Shown: positions 29,658 to 38,460, numbered from the stretch's first letter. The stretch: 64,000 nucleotides of DNA from Aestuariimicrobium soli (GCF_051192575.1 NZ_JBPJSQ010000009.1:132553-196552); one strand, 5' to 3'. The notes: generated from the sequence alone by a model not told the origin. A program made the numbers and translations.

Positions 29658-30701
29658 TCAGCGGAAGAGCATCGACGCCGGGCCCTCGCCCGAGGCGCTG
29701 GTCACCGGGTGACGCTCCGCCAGCCGCCAGCCGCAGGGCTGGTCGTCGGGGTCGCTGCGGGTGAACCGACACAGGTCACCCGTGTGCTGGTTCGCCACCC
29801 ACAGGTCGCCGTCGTGCACCACCACGTCGCGGGGATGGTCGCCACCGCAGTCGAACTCGTCGGCCAGCACCAGCTGACCCGAGGCGTGCCACTCCAGGAT
29901 GCCCAGGGTGTTGATGCAGCGGTTGGCGATGACGAGGGTGTGCTCGTCGAGGGCCCGCAGCGCCGACGGCTGGCTGCCGCCGACGAGGGTTCCGGGAACC
30001 TGCGACACGCGGTCCCAGCCGCTCGTCCAATCCATCGACAGGTGACGGAAGCAGACCACCGAACCGTCAAGCTCGCCAGCCACCGCGATCTGGGTCTGCA
30101 GTCCCTGACCGGTCTCGATGCGGCGCAGCACCAGGTGCCGCGGGCCGAACCCTGGCGTCGTGACGATGGCGCCCACCTGCTTGAGGTGCCCGTCGCGCCA
30201 GCGGATGATGCGCACGGCGTCGGCTCCGAGGTCACAGACCAGCAGGTGCTCGTCGTCGAGCCAGACGGTCTGGTGGGCGTGCGAGGCGTCCTGCCGGTCG
30301 GGGTCGACGCCCGCGTGACCGGTGAAGCGGACGACGGTCGCGTCACCCCAGCCGCCGGACGACTCGTCCGACAACGGGACGACCGCGACCGACCCGGACT
30401 CGTAGTGGGCCACCGCGATCGCCGATCGGTCGGGGGAGATCTCTCCGTGGCAGCCGATCGCGCCGGCGGTGGCGCGGGCGGCGCCGAGGGTGATGCCCTC
30501 GTCCGAGACGGTGACCCGAGTCACGTCGGAGACCGCGGTGTGGCCGATGGCCACCACCCGGTCACCGTCGGCGACCAGCCATGAGGGGGAGGCCAGCGTG
30601 GCCACGGCCACGGGGGAGAGGGACGAGCCCTGCGCCTCGAACAGGTGCAGGCCACCCTCGCCGGAATCGTCGGTGAAACAACCCACCAGCAGCGTGCTCA
30701 T
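29658..30701 (-). CDS. Beta-propeller lactonase family protein
   Basis: 347-aa seven-bladed beta-propeller of the YbhE/6-phosphogluconolactonase family, with SHAHQTVWLDDEHLLVCDLGADAVRI and GPRHLVL blades. Members hydrolyse 6-phosphogluconolactone or related lactones; the exact substrate here is not proven. ATG 30701 lies 6 nt from TAGGTT. Divergent from xerC over 35 bp. Confidence 0.8.
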   Translation of the reverse strand: MSTLLVGCFTDDSGEGGLHLFEAQGSSLSPVAVATLASPSWLVADGDRVVAIGHTAVSDVTRVTVSDEGITLGAARATAGAIGCHGEISPDRSAIAVAHYESGSVAVVPLSDESSGGWGDATVVRFTGHAGVDPDRQDASHAHQTVWLDDEHLLVCDLGADAVRIIRWRDGHLKQVGAIVTTPGFGPRHLVLRRIETGQGLQTQIAVAGELDGSVVCFRHLSMDWTSGWDRVSQVPGTLVGGSQPSALRALDEHTLVIANRCINTLGILEWHASGQLVLADEFDCGGDHPRDVVVHDGDLWVANQHTGDLCRFTRSDPDDQPCGWRLAERHPVTSASGEGPASMLFR

Positions 30702-30736
30702 GCGCCCAACCTAGCCGGATTGGGCACACTGGAACG
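30702..30736. promoter_or_regulatory. Divergent leaderless promoters, lactonase (-) and xerC (+)
   Basis: Minus: TAGGTT (30713-30708), 6 nt, ATG 30701. Plus: CACACT (30725-30730), 6 nt, GTG 30737. Only 35 bp separate the two starts, so each promoter's -35 falls within the other's region. Confidence 0.5.
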
Positions 30737-31654
30737 GTGACCGTGCCCGCATCGCTCGCCGACTCGCTCGGTGAGTTCGACACCTGGCTGCGACTCGACC
30801 GGCAGCGCAGCGAGCACACCCGCCGCGCCTACGGCGGTGACCTGCTGGCGCTGGCCGGCTGGCTGGACGAGCGGGGCACCACCACCTGGGACGAGGTGGG
30901 TCTGCGCGACCTGCGATCGTGGCTCGGCGACCAGGTGCAGCACGGCGCGGCCCCCGCCACCCTGCAGCGCAGATCGGCGGCCGTGCGTGTCTTCTTTCGT
31001 TGGCTGCGGCGCGAGGGACTGGTCACTGCCGACGTGGCCGCCGGCCTGAAGTCTCCGAAGGTGCCCCGCAGACTGCCCCCCGACGTGGCCCGTGACGAGC
31101 TGCGCACCCTGTTCGACGCGGCCATCGCCCACGCGGGCGAGCAGCCCGGGCCGCAGGCGGTGCGCGACCTCGCCCTGCTCGAAGTGCTCTACAGCTCAGG
31201 CGTGCGGGTCGGCGAGGCCTGCGGGCTCGACGTGGACGACCTGGACGCCGATCGCGGCACCGCCCGGGTGCTCGGCAAGGGTGACAAGGAGCGCACGGTG
31301 CCACTGGGGCAGCAGGCCCTGGCGGCGGTGCGCAGGTGGCTGGCGGTGAGGGGTGAATGGGTGACCACGACCTCGGGCCCCGCCCTCTTCCTCGGCGCCC
31401 GCGGGGGTCGCCTCGATCCTCGGGTGGCGCGCCGGATCGTGCACCAGGCCTTCGAGGCCATCCCGGAATCGCCCAACCTCGGCCCCCACGGGTTGCGGCA
31501 CGCCATGGCCACGCACCTGCTCGAGGGGGGTGCCGACCTGCGCAGCGTGCAGGAGATGCTCGGGCACGCCTCGCTGGCCACCACTCAGCTCTACACCCAC
31601 GTGACCTCGGAGCGGCTGCGGGCCGCCTTCGAGCAGGCGCACCCCCGCGCCTGA
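30737..31654 (+). CDS. xerC: Tyrosine recombinase XerC
   Basis: 305-aa site-specific recombinase that resolves chromosome dimers at dif. It has an N-terminal SAM-like DNA-binding domain (about 5-95) and a catalytic domain with Arg in SSGVRVGEA, Lys in GKGDKER, His-x2-Arg in HGLRHAMATH, His in GHASLATTQ and the nucleophile Tyr in LYTHV. Located shortly upstream of rpsB, as in many actinobacteria, so a housekeeping XerC rather than an integrase. Confidence 0.93.
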   Translation: MTVPASLADSLGEFDTWLRLDRQRSEHTRRAYGGDLLALAGWLDERGTTTWDEVGLRDLRSWLGDQVQHGAAPATLQRRSAAVRVFFRWLRREGLVTADVAAGLKSPKVPRRLPPDVARDELRTLFDAAIAHAGEQPGPQAVRDLALLEVLYSSGVRVGEACGLDVDDLDADRGTARVLGKGDKERTVPLGQQALAAVRRWLAVRGEWVTTTSGPALFLGARGGRLDPRVARRIVHQAFEAIPESPNLGPHGLRHAMATHLLEGGADLRSVQEMLGHASLATTQLYTHVTSERLRAAFEQAHPRA

Positions 31655-31699
31655 CCGGCCTGATCTGCCAACCCCGACCCCGCCGGGCCGACCGTGACC

Positions 31700-32662
31700 T
31701 CACAGCCCCAGCAGGGGAGCGGGGTCGATCACCCGGCCACCCGACCAGGCCATCACGTGCAGATGGCAGCCCGTCGACCAGCCGGTCGTGCCCACTCGTC
31801 CGAGCTGCTGCCCGGCGGCCACCCGCTGGCCGACCGTGACGCTGGCGGCACTGAGGTGGGCGTACCCGGTACGGCGCCCGCCGTGGTCGACGATCACCCG
31901 GTTGCCGTAGGCCACGTGGTGCTCGACCGTCACCACTCGTCCGGCCGCCACCGCCCGCACCGGGGCGCCGCAGGGCGCCCCCAGGTCGAGACCGTCGTGC
32001 AGTTTCCACACCCCCAGCACCGGGTGCAGGCGCATGCCGAACCGCGAGGTGATCGGCCCGTCGGCCGGCAGGGACGAACCGCCGCCCGCGAGCGGCAGAC
32101 CGACGCCCACCGGCTCGTACGGAACGGTGTCGATCTCGACCGGGCTGGGTGTCGCCCCGGCCGGGAGCAGGCGCACCTCGTCGGCCGAGGCCCTGACCCG
32201 ATCCTGCGACCACGCCAGCGGGTCGAGGTAGGTCTCGCCCTCGATCAGGCCCCAGTGCAGACCGTCATGGCGGTCGACGGTGTCGGCGATACGTCCCAGC
32301 TCCTGCCCCCGTTTCACCCGTTGGCCGGCGCGCACCGACGGCACCAGCGGCTCGTAGGTGGTGCGCAGGCGCGAGGCCGGCACATGGGTGACGGCGACCA
32401 CGCCGCGGCCCGCGATCGTGCCCGAGAAGGTCACCACGCCATCGGCCGCGGCCCGCACCACCGTGCCCGGGCCGGCCGCGAGATCCACGCCACGGTGCCC
32501 GGCACCCCACCTCTGGTCGGGTGGGTCGAAGGCGCGCGTGACCGCGCCGTCGACGGGGCGCGACAGGTTCACCGGTGGTGCGGCCGAGGCCGCAGGCCCC
32601 GGGATCCAGCCGAGCGCGAGCAGCAGAACCACCAGCAGCGGCAGACAGAAGCGTCGTCTCAT
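31700..32662 (-). CDS. Secreted M23 peptidase with two LytM domains
   Basis: 320-aa exported protein; signal peptide about 1-27 (hydrophobic core LLVVLLLALGWIPG, then AAS-A). Two LytM/M23 domains follow. The first keeps HRGVD and the second His of LHWG but lacks the first His of HxH. The second is complete (LHDGLDL and CHLHV). Such proteins cut or remodel peptidoglycan; the first domain may be inactive. ATG 32662 places the signal peptide at the N-terminus; the longer open frame upstream has none. Confidence 0.88.
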   Translation of the reverse strand: MRRRFCLPLLVVLLLALGWIPGPAASAAPPVNLSRPVDGAVTRAFDPPDQRWGAGHRGVDLAAGPGTVVRAAADGVVTFSGTIAGRGVVAVTHVPASRLRTTYEPLVPSVRAGQRVKRGQELGRIADTVDRHDGLHWGLIEGETYLDPLAWSQDRVRASADEVRLLPAGATPSPVEIDTVPYEPVGVGLPLAGGGSSLPADGPITSRFGMRLHPVLGVWKLHDGLDLGAPCGAPVRAVAAGRVVTVEHHVAYGNRVIVDHGGRRTGYAHLSAASVTVGQRVAAGQQLGRVGTTGWSTGCHLHVMAWSGGRVIDPAPLLGL

Positions 32663-32713
32663 GCCTGAGTTGTGGTCGGCGAGGGCCGATTCGTCCCACA
32701 ATCGCGGACAGGC

Positions 32714-32800
32714 TGTGGACAACTCTCGGACCCGTCGCGAGCCTGTGGACAAGTGTCCGTCGGCCGGTTGGCGCGGCCCCCACCGAAATCCTGTGGACAA
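32714..32800. promoter_or_regulatory. Cluster of three DnaA-type boxes
   Basis: TGTGGACAA (reverse complement TTGTCCACA, the high-GC actinobacterial DnaA box) occurs at 32714-32722, 32744-32752 and 32792-32800, all in one orientation and all preceded by C. Confidence 0.65.
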
Positions 32801-32838
32801 GCGGCGGTCGGCCGATTGGCGCGGTCCCCACCGAACGA
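32743..32838 (+). repeat. 48-bp tandem duplication upstream of rpsB
   Basis: Unit 1 starts at 32743 and unit 2 at 32791. Each begins with CTGTGGACAA and contains a 29-nt segment (32759-32787 and 32807-32835) that differs at two positions. Unit 2 runs into the rpsB -10. Confidence 0.85.
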
Positions 32839-32846
32839 CCTAGAAT
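32816..32846 (+). promoter_or_regulatory. rpsB operon promoter
   Basis: TTGGCG (32816-32821) and TAGAAT (32841-32846) with a 19-nt spacer. Predicted transcription start is near 32853. Confidence 0.6.
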
Positions 32847-33032
32847 GGCCGAGGCGATCGGTGCATCCGCACCGGTCGACTTCACAGTGCAGGCCACCGG
32901 CCCCGCCCGAGGTCCCCGCGGAACGCCACCGAGGGGCGGACGAGGTCGCTGCACGAGGCAGTGTCGAACAGTTCGACACGGTGAAACCGAAACCGGGCCC
33001 AGCCACTGCTGTGCCCCCAGAAAGGACCGGCC

Positions 33033-33947
33033 ATGGCCGTCGTCACCACTCGCCAGCTGCTCGAGAGCGGCGTTCACTTCGGGCACCAGACCCGTCGTTG
33101 GAACCCCAAGATGAAGCGCTTCATCTTCACCGAGCGCAACGGCATCTACATCATCGACCTGCAGCAGTCGCTGACCTACATCGACAAGGCCTACGCCTTC
33201 GTGCGTGAGACCGTCGCCCGCGGCGGCCAGGTGCTGTTCATCGGCACCAAGAAGCAGGCCCAGGAGGCCATCGCCGAGCAGGCCACCCGCGTCGGCATGC
33301 CCTACATCAACCAGCGCTGGCTGGGCGGCATGCTCACCAACTTCCAGACCGTGATCAAGCGCGTGCAGCGCCTCAAGGAGCTCGAGGGCATGGACCTCGA
33401 CACCCAGACCTCCGGTGGTCTCACCAAGAAGGAGAACCTGGGCCTGAAGCGCGAGCGCGACAAGCTGTCGAAGACCCTCGGCGGCATCCGCGACATGGCC
33501 AAGACCCCGCAGGCCGTCTGGATCGTCGACACCAAGAAGGAGCACCTGGCCGTCGACGAGGCGCGCAAGCTGCACATCCCCGTGATCGGCATCCTCGACA
33601 CCAACTGTGACCCCGACGAGGTCGACTTCCCGATCCCCGGCAACGACGACGCGATCCGCTCGGTGGCTCTGCTCACCCGCATCATCGCCGACGCCGCCGC
33701 CGATGGCCTGATGGCCCGCTCGGGCCAGAGCTCCACCGGTGAAGAGGCCGAGCCCATGCCCGATTGGGAGCGTGACCTGCTGGCCGGCGAGACCAACCGT
33801 GAGGGTTCCGTCGAGACCCCCGCCGAGGCCGAGGCCGTCGATCCCCAGGCCGGTCAGCTGGCTGCCGAGGTCGCCGACGCCGCCCCCGTCGTCGAGACCA
33901 CCGAGGCCACCGAGGTCGAGGCTGCGGCCGAGACCACCGAGGCCTGA
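33033..33947 (+). CDS. rpsB: 30S ribosomal protein S2
   Basis: 304-aa S2 with the standard N-terminus (VVTTRQLLESGVHFGHQTRRWNPKM) and core signatures QRWLGGMLTNFQT and PVIGILDTNCDPD. The last ~65 residues form an acidic Ala/Glu/Thr tail common in actinobacterial S2. ATG 33033 follows an AGAAAGGA ribosome-binding site. First gene of rpsB-tsf-pyrH-frr-cdsA-rlmN. Confidence 0.97.
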   Translation: MAVVTTRQLLESGVHFGHQTRRWNPKMKRFIFTERNGIYIIDLQQSLTYIDKAYAFVRETVARGGQVLFIGTKKQAQEAIAEQATRVGMPYINQRWLGGMLTNFQTVIKRVQRLKELEGMDLDTQTSGGLTKKENLGLKRERDKLSKTLGGIRDMAKTPQAVWIVDTKKEHLAVDEARKLHIPVIGILDTNCDPDEVDFPIPGNDDAIRSVALLTRIIADAAADGLMARSGQSSTGEEAEPMPDWERDLLAGETNREGSVETPAEAEAVDPQAGQLAAEVADAAPVVETTEATEVEAAAETTEA

Positions 33948-33992
33948 CCGACCGCCCGTCCGGCCAACCACTACAGATAGGGATCACCCCAC

Positions 33993-34805
33993 ATGGCAAT
34001 CACTGCCGCTGATGTCAAGAAGCTCCGCGACGCCACGGGCGCCGGAATGATGGACGCCAAGAAGGCCCTCACCGAGGCCGACGGCGACTTCGACAAGGCC
34101 ATCGAGGTGCTGCGCGTCTCGGGTCAGGCGAAGGCCGCCAAGCGTTCCGACCGTGAGGCCTCCAACGGTCTCGTGGCCGCCGCCGGCACCACCTTGATCC
34201 AGCTCGCCTCCGAGACCGACTTCGTGGCCAAGAACGACGAGTTCGTCGCCCTGGCCAACGAGATCGTCGCCGCCGTCGACGCCGCCAAGGTGAACGGCAA
34301 GGAGGCCGCCGGTCAGGTCAAGCTGGCCTCCGGTCAGACCGTGGACGAGGCCGTGCAGGCCCTGGCCATCACCATCGGCGAGAAGCTCGAGCTGGCCGAC
34401 GCCGTGCACTTCGAGGGCGACTCGCACGTCTACCTGCACCGTCGCGCCGCCGACCTGCCGCCGCAGGTGGGCGTCATCGTCGAGTACACCGGGGACGAGG
34501 CCGTCGCCCACGGTGTCGCGCTGCACATCGCGGCCATGAGCCCCGTGTACGTGACCCGTGACGAGGTTCCCGCCGAGACCGTCGAGAACGAGCGTCGCAT
34601 CGCCGAGGCCACCGCTCGCGAGGAGGGCAAGCCCGAGGGGGCCCTGCCCAAGATCGTCGAGGGTCGCGTCAACGGCTTCTTCAAGGACGTCGTCCTGCTC
34701 GACCAGGAGGCGACCGTGACCGATGACAAGAAGACCATCGGCAAGTACCTCGACGAGAACGGCGTGAGCGTCTCCCGCTTCCGTCGCCTGTCGGCCGGCG
34801 CCTGA
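33993..34805 (+). CDS. tsf: Elongation factor Ts
   Basis: 270-aa EF-Ts, nucleotide exchange factor for EF-Tu. It has the UBA-like N-terminus with LRDATGAGMMDAKKAL, the EF-Tu contact motif TDFVAKNDEF, and the dimerisation core. It starts 46 nt after rpsB and is followed by a large hairpin before pyrH. Confidence 0.97.
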   Translation: MAITAADVKKLRDATGAGMMDAKKALTEADGDFDKAIEVLRVSGQAKAAKRSDREASNGLVAAAGTTLIQLASETDFVAKNDEFVALANEIVAAVDAAKVNGKEAAGQVKLASGQTVDEAVQALAITIGEKLELADAVHFEGDSHVYLHRRAADLPPQVGVIVEYTGDEAVAHGVALHIAAMSPVYVTRDEVPAETVENERRIAEATAREEGKPEGALPKIVEGRVNGFFKDVVLLDQEATVTDDKKTIGKYLDENGVSVSRFRRLSAGA

Positions 34806-34830
34806 ACAACGGTGGGCTCGCCGCCGGGCT

Positions 34831-34892
34831 CACCGAACCATCAGCGATGCCCCGTCCCCCACGTGGGGGGCGGGGCATCGCTGGGTTCGGTG
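34831..34892 (+). terminator. Long hairpin after tsf, probable terminator or attenuator
   Basis: Stem arms 34831-34854 and 34871-34892 pair as 9 bp, a 2-nt bulge (AT) and 13 bp. They are extended by a U-G pair and CCCCC/GGGGG around an ACGT loop. No T-run follows. It probably lowers read-through from rpsB-tsf into pyrH, which has its own -10 (TAGGCT, 34911-34916). Confidence 0.6.
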
Positions 34893-34910
34893 CGACGAGA
34901 CGACTCGCGC

Positions 34911-34916
34911 TAGGCT
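34911..34916 (+). promoter_or_regulatory. -10 element of a pyrH promoter
   Basis: TAGGCT after the tsf hairpin. A start near 34923 would give a ~60-nt leader ending in AAGGAG (34975-34980). Confidence 0.4.
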
Positions 34917-34984
34917 GGTCGCCGCCTGCCCGGACTCATCACCTGCCCCGCTGCCGACCGCGCCAGGGGCCAGCAAGGAGAACC

Positions 34985-35698
34985 ATGACGAACCCCTACA
35001 AGCGCGTGCTGCTGAAGCTCTCCGGAGAGGTCTTCGGCGGCGGTTCGGTGGGGGTTGACCCGACGGTGGTGTCGGCCATCGCCGCGCAGATCGCCGAGGC
35101 AGCGGCCGCCGGCACGCAGATCGCCATCGTGGTCGGGGGCGGCAACTTCTTCCGCGGCGCCGAACTGCAGCAGCGCGGCATGGATCGCGACCGCGCCGAC
35201 TACATGGGCATGCTGGGCACCGTGATGAACTGCTTGGCGCTGCAGGACTTCCTCGAGAAGGAGGGCGTCTCCACCCGCGTGCAGACCGCCATCACCATGG
35301 GTCAGGTGGCCGAGCCGTACATTCCCCGGCGCGCCGAGCGTCACCTCGAGAAGGGACGAGTGGTCATCTTCGGTGCGGGTGCCGGCATGCCCTACTTCTC
35401 CACCGACACGGTGGCGGCCCAGCGCGCGCTCGAGATCGGTGCCGAGGCCCTGCTGATGGCCAAGCAGGGCGCCGACGGGGTGTTCGACAAGGACCCCAAC
35501 AAGCACGCCGACGCGGTCATGTTCGACGAGCTCAGCTACGACGAGTTCCTCGCCCGCAACCTCCGCATCGCCGACGCCGCGGCCATCAGCCTGGCCCGCG
35601 ACAACGACCTGCCCGTCCGATTCTTCAACCTCGACGTGCCGGGCAACATCGTCCGGGCCGTGGGCGGCGAGCCCCTCGGCACCGTGGTGCACCGCTGA
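34985..35698 (+). CDS. pyrH: UMP kinase
   Basis: 237-aa hexameric UMP kinase converting UMP to UDP. Motifs are LLKLSGE, IVVGGGNFFRG, DYMGMLGT and FGAGAGMPYFSTD. ATG 34985 has AAGGAG 4 nt upstream. Longer in-frame starts lie within the tsf hairpin and are implausible. Confidence 0.97.
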   Translation: MTNPYKRVLLKLSGEVFGGGSVGVDPTVVSAIAAQIAEAAAAGTQIAIVVGGGNFFRGAELQQRGMDRDRADYMGMLGTVMNCLALQDFLEKEGVSTRVQTAITMGQVAEPYIPRRAERHLEKGRVVIFGAGAGMPYFSTDTVAAQRALEIGAEALLMAKQGADGVFDKDPNKHADAVMFDELSYDEFLARNLRIADAAAISLARDNDLPVRFFNLDVPGNIVRAVGGEPLGTVVHR

Positions 35699-35752
35699 CC
35701 CGCGGTTCGAGCAGACCTCTACCAACCCGACCAGACCACCCAGGAGATTGAC

Positions 35753-36310
35753 GTGATCGCAGACATCCAGAAGGACGCCGAGCAGAAGATGACCTCGGCG
35801 ATCGAGTTCGCCCGCGAGGAGTTCGGTGCCATCCGCACCGGCCGGGCCCACCCGTCGATGTTCAACAAGCTGGTGGCCGACTACTACGGTGCGCCGACCC
35901 CGCTGCAGCAGCTGGCCAGCTTCCAGGTGCCCGAGGCCCGCGTCGTGCTGATCACGCCCTACGACCGCTCGTCGATGGGGGCCATCGAGAAGGCCATCCG
36001 CGACTCCGATCTGGGCGCCAACCCCTCCAACGACGGCAACACCATCCGTCTGGTGCTGCCCTCGCTGACCGAGGAGCGCCGCAAGGAGTACATCAAGATG
36101 GCCCGCGGCAAGGCCGAGGAGGCCCGCGTCTCGATCCGCAACGTGCGCCGCAGTGCCCTCGACCAGGTCAAGAAGCTGGTCAAGGACAAGGAGGTCGGTG
36201 AGGACGAGGGCACGCGCGCCGAGAAGGCCCTCGACGACGTCACCAAGAAGCACACCGACCAGATCGACGAGCTGCTGAAGGGCAAGGAAGCCGAACTCCT
36301 CGAGATCTGA
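35753..36310 (+). CDS. frr: Ribosome recycling factor
   Basis: 185-aa RRF that splits post-termination ribosomes with EF-G. It shows the family pattern FGAIRTGRAHPSMF, YYGAPTPLQQLA, GLxPSNDGxxIRLxxP and the helical C-terminus. GTG start at 35753 follows CAGGAG. Confidence 0.97.
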   Translation: MIADIQKDAEQKMTSAIEFAREEFGAIRTGRAHPSMFNKLVADYYGAPTPLQQLASFQVPEARVVLITPYDRSSMGAIEKAIRDSDLGANPSNDGNTIRLVLPSLTEERRKEYIKMARGKAEEARVSIRNVRRSALDQVKKLVKDKEVGEDEGTRAEKALDDVTKKHTDQIDELLKGKEAELLEI

Positions 36311-36328
36311 GGAGGAGAGCCCGCACCC

Positions 36329-37210
36329 ATGACCCCCGTCGCCCCGACGCCCGACACCGCCCCGGCCAAGCCGAGCCGTGCCGGGCGAGACCTGCCTGCC
36401 GCGATCGCGGTCGGCGTGGCCCTGGCCGCTGCCGCCGTGGTGACCCTGGGCTGGTTCCACTGGGGCTTCGTGGCGATCACCGCGTTGGCCCTCGCGCTGG
36501 GGGCGATCGAGGTGAACCGCGCCATGTCGCGGATCGGCATGAACGCCGCCATCCGCCCGATCGTGGTGGGCACCTTCCTGATCCCGCTGGGCAGTTACTA
36601 CGCCGCCGCCCACCCCGGCCGGGGAATCAGCTCGAACACCCTGCTGCTGGCCATGCTGGCCCTGACAGTGCTGGTCGCCATGGTCTGGCGTCTGCCGGGT
36701 GGCCCGCAGGGGTTCGTCAAGGACGCCGCCGCGTCGGTGTTCATCGTGGGGTACCTACCGCTGCTGGGGTCGTCCGTCGCCCTGATGTTGGCCGGCGACC
36801 TCGGCCCCCAGCGCATCATCGCGTTCCTGTTCTGTGTGATCGCCAGCGACACCGGCGGCTACCTGTTCGGGGTGCTGTTCGGCCGCACCCCGATGGCACC
36901 CACCATCAGCCCGAAGAAGACCTGGGAGGGCTTCGCCGGGTCGGTGATCGCCGGTATCGCCGTGGGCGTGCTCGTCGCCACCTGGCTGTTGAAGGTCGAC
37001 TGGTGGGTCGGGGTCGTGCTCGGCATCACCATGGTGGCCTTCGGCACCGCCGGCGACCTGATCGAGTCGATGATCAAGCGCGACGTGGGCATCAAGGACA
37101 TGTCGAGCTTCCTTCCCGGCCACGGTGGCATCATGGATCGTCTCGATTCACTGCTGGTCGCCGCCCCGGTGGCGTGGTTGGTGATGTATCTGTTCGTGCC
37201 CGGAGGCTGA
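36329..37210 (+). CDS. cdsA: Phosphatidate cytidylyltransferase
   Basis: 293-aa polytopic enzyme making CDP-diacylglycerol for phospholipid synthesis. An extra Pro/Ala-rich N-terminus precedes about eight helices. The CDP-alcohol signature is clear: SDTGGYLFG, SPKKTWEGFAGS and GDLIESMIKRDVGIKDMS with PGHGGIMDRLDS. Ribosome-binding GAGGAG lies in the 18-nt gap after frr; rlmN starts 2 nt after its stop. Confidence 0.95.
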   Translation: MTPVAPTPDTAPAKPSRAGRDLPAAIAVGVALAAAAVVTLGWFHWGFVAITALALALGAIEVNRAMSRIGMNAAIRPIVVGTFLIPLGSYYAAAHPGRGISSNTLLLAMLALTVLVAMVWRLPGGPQGFVKDAAASVFIVGYLPLLGSSVALMLAGDLGPQRIIAFLFCVIASDTGGYLFGVLFGRTPMAPTISPKKTWEGFAGSVIAGIAVGVLVATWLLKVDWWVGVVLGITMVAFGTAGDLIESMIKRDVGIKDMSSFLPGHGGIMDRLDSLLVAAPVAWLVMYLFVPGG

Positions 37211-37211
37211 C

Positions 37212-38447
37212 ATGACCGACCTTTCCCCGACCCGTACCTCGGACGACGCGAATCGCGCCCGTCCCGGCCGTAGCCACGCGGCGCCACCGCTGCCGTCGGA
37301 ACCGTTGGCGGAGGGTGGGAAGTCGCTGCCGTTGGTGTTCACCGCACCCAAGCGCAACAAGCCGGCCAAGCACTGGATCGACCTGACCGCCCAGGAGCGG
37401 CAGCAGGCGGTCGTCGACCGGGGCCACAAGCCGTTCCGTGCCAAGCAGCTCAACCACCTGCTGTTCGAGAAGCACACCACTGATCCGCAGCAGTGGAGCG
37501 AGATTCCGGCGGCGGCGCGCGAGCAGTTGGCGGCCGACCTGTTCCCCTCACTGCTGAGCGAGGTGAGCACCCAGACCGCCGACCAGGGCACGACCGTGAA
37601 GACGCTGTGGCGGCTGCACGACGGCTCGCTGGTCGAGTCGGTGCTGATGCGCTACGCGGCCACCCAGAACAGCTCTGCCCGCTCGACCCTGTGCGTGAGC
37701 TCCCAGGCGGGTTGCGGCATGGCCTGCCCGTTCTGCGCCACCGGCCAGGGCGGCCTGCAGCGCAACATGTCGACGGGCGAGATCGTCGCCCAGGTGATCG
37801 ATGCCGCGGGTCGTCTCGGCCGCGGTGAGGTGCCCGGTGGCCCCGGACGCCTCACCAATGCCGTGTTCATGGGCATGGGCGAGCCGTTGGCCAACTACAA
37901 GGCGGTGATGGGGGCGGTGCGCACCATGACCACCTCCGGTCCCGACGGTCTGGGCATGAGCGCCCGCGGCGTCACCGTCTCGACGGTGGGGCTGGTGCCC
38001 CGCATCCAGCAGCTCGCCGACGAGGGCATCCCGGTGACGCTGGCGCTGTCGCTGCACGCCCCCGACGATGAACTGCGCGACGAACTGGTGCCGATCAACA
38101 CCCGCTGGAAGGTCGACGAGGTCGTCGATGCGGCGTGGGAGTACGCCCGGCGCACCCGGCGACGGGTCAGCATCGAATACATCATGATCAAGGACATCAA
38201 CGACCAGGCCGCCCGCGCCGACCTGCTGGCGCAGGTGCTGAAGAAGCGCGGGGACTGGTCATGGGCGCACGTCAACCTGATCCCGCTGAACCCGACCCCC
38301 GGGTCGAAGTGGACCGCCAGCCGCCCGTCGGACGAGCGGGAGTTCGTCCGACGACTGGAGGCTCGCGGGGTGCCCGTGACGGTGCGCGACACGCGCGGAC
38401 GCGAGATCGACGGTGCCTGCGGGCAGTTGGCGGCCACGCAGCGCTGA
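37212..38447 (+). CDS. rlmN: Dual-specificity rRNA/tRNA methyltransferase RlmN
   Basis: 411-aa radical SAM enzyme methylating C2 of adenine in 23S rRNA (A2503) and some tRNAs. The cluster motif is Cys168-x3-Cys172-x2-Cys175 (CGMACPFC); MGMGEPLANY and SLHAPDDELRDELVPIN are also diagnostic, and the C-terminal Cys is in GACGQLA. Last gene of the rpsB operon. Confidence 0.96.
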   Translation: MTDLSPTRTSDDANRARPGRSHAAPPLPSEPLAEGGKSLPLVFTAPKRNKPAKHWIDLTAQERQQAVVDRGHKPFRAKQLNHLLFEKHTTDPQQWSEIPAAAREQLAADLFPSLLSEVSTQTADQGTTVKTLWRLHDGSLVESVLMRYAATQNSSARSTLCVSSQAGCGMACPFCATGQGGLQRNMSTGEIVAQVIDAAGRLGRGEVPGGPGRLTNAVFMGMGEPLANYKAVMGAVRTMTTSGPDGLGMSARGVTVSTVGLVPRIQQLADEGIPVTLALSLHAPDDELRDELVPINTRWKVDEVVDAAWEYARRTRRRVSIEYIMIKDINDQAARADLLAQVLKKRGDWSWAHVNLIPLNPTPGSKWTASRPSDEREFVRRLEARGVPVTVRDTRGREIDGACGQLAATQR

Positions 38448-38460
38448 GCCCGGTCTGCCA

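Larger units (their letters stand above)
32663..33032. other. 370-bp intergenic region upstream of rpsB
   Basis: This region between the M23 gene and rpsB holds three DnaA-type boxes, a 48-bp tandem repeat, the rpsB promoter (-10 at 32841-32846) and a leader of roughly 180 nt. I see no convincing open frame. The leader may carry the S2-binding autoregulatory structure known for rpsB in other bacteria, but I did not resolve a fold. Confidence 0.6.

Noticed and set aside
30737..31654. Integrase marking a mobile element
   Set aside because: The protein and its position shortly before rpsB match housekeeping XerC. No attachment repeats or phage genes are near.
32714..32800. Chromosomal origin of replication
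   Set aside because: Only three DnaA boxes, no AT-rich unwinding region, and no dnaA, dnaN or rpmH nearby.
34847..34984. Longer pyrH starting inside the tsf hairpin
   Set aside because: The added residues are Arg/Pro-rich and come from the palindrome. ATG 34985 has an AAGGAG site and the canonical UMP kinase N-terminus.
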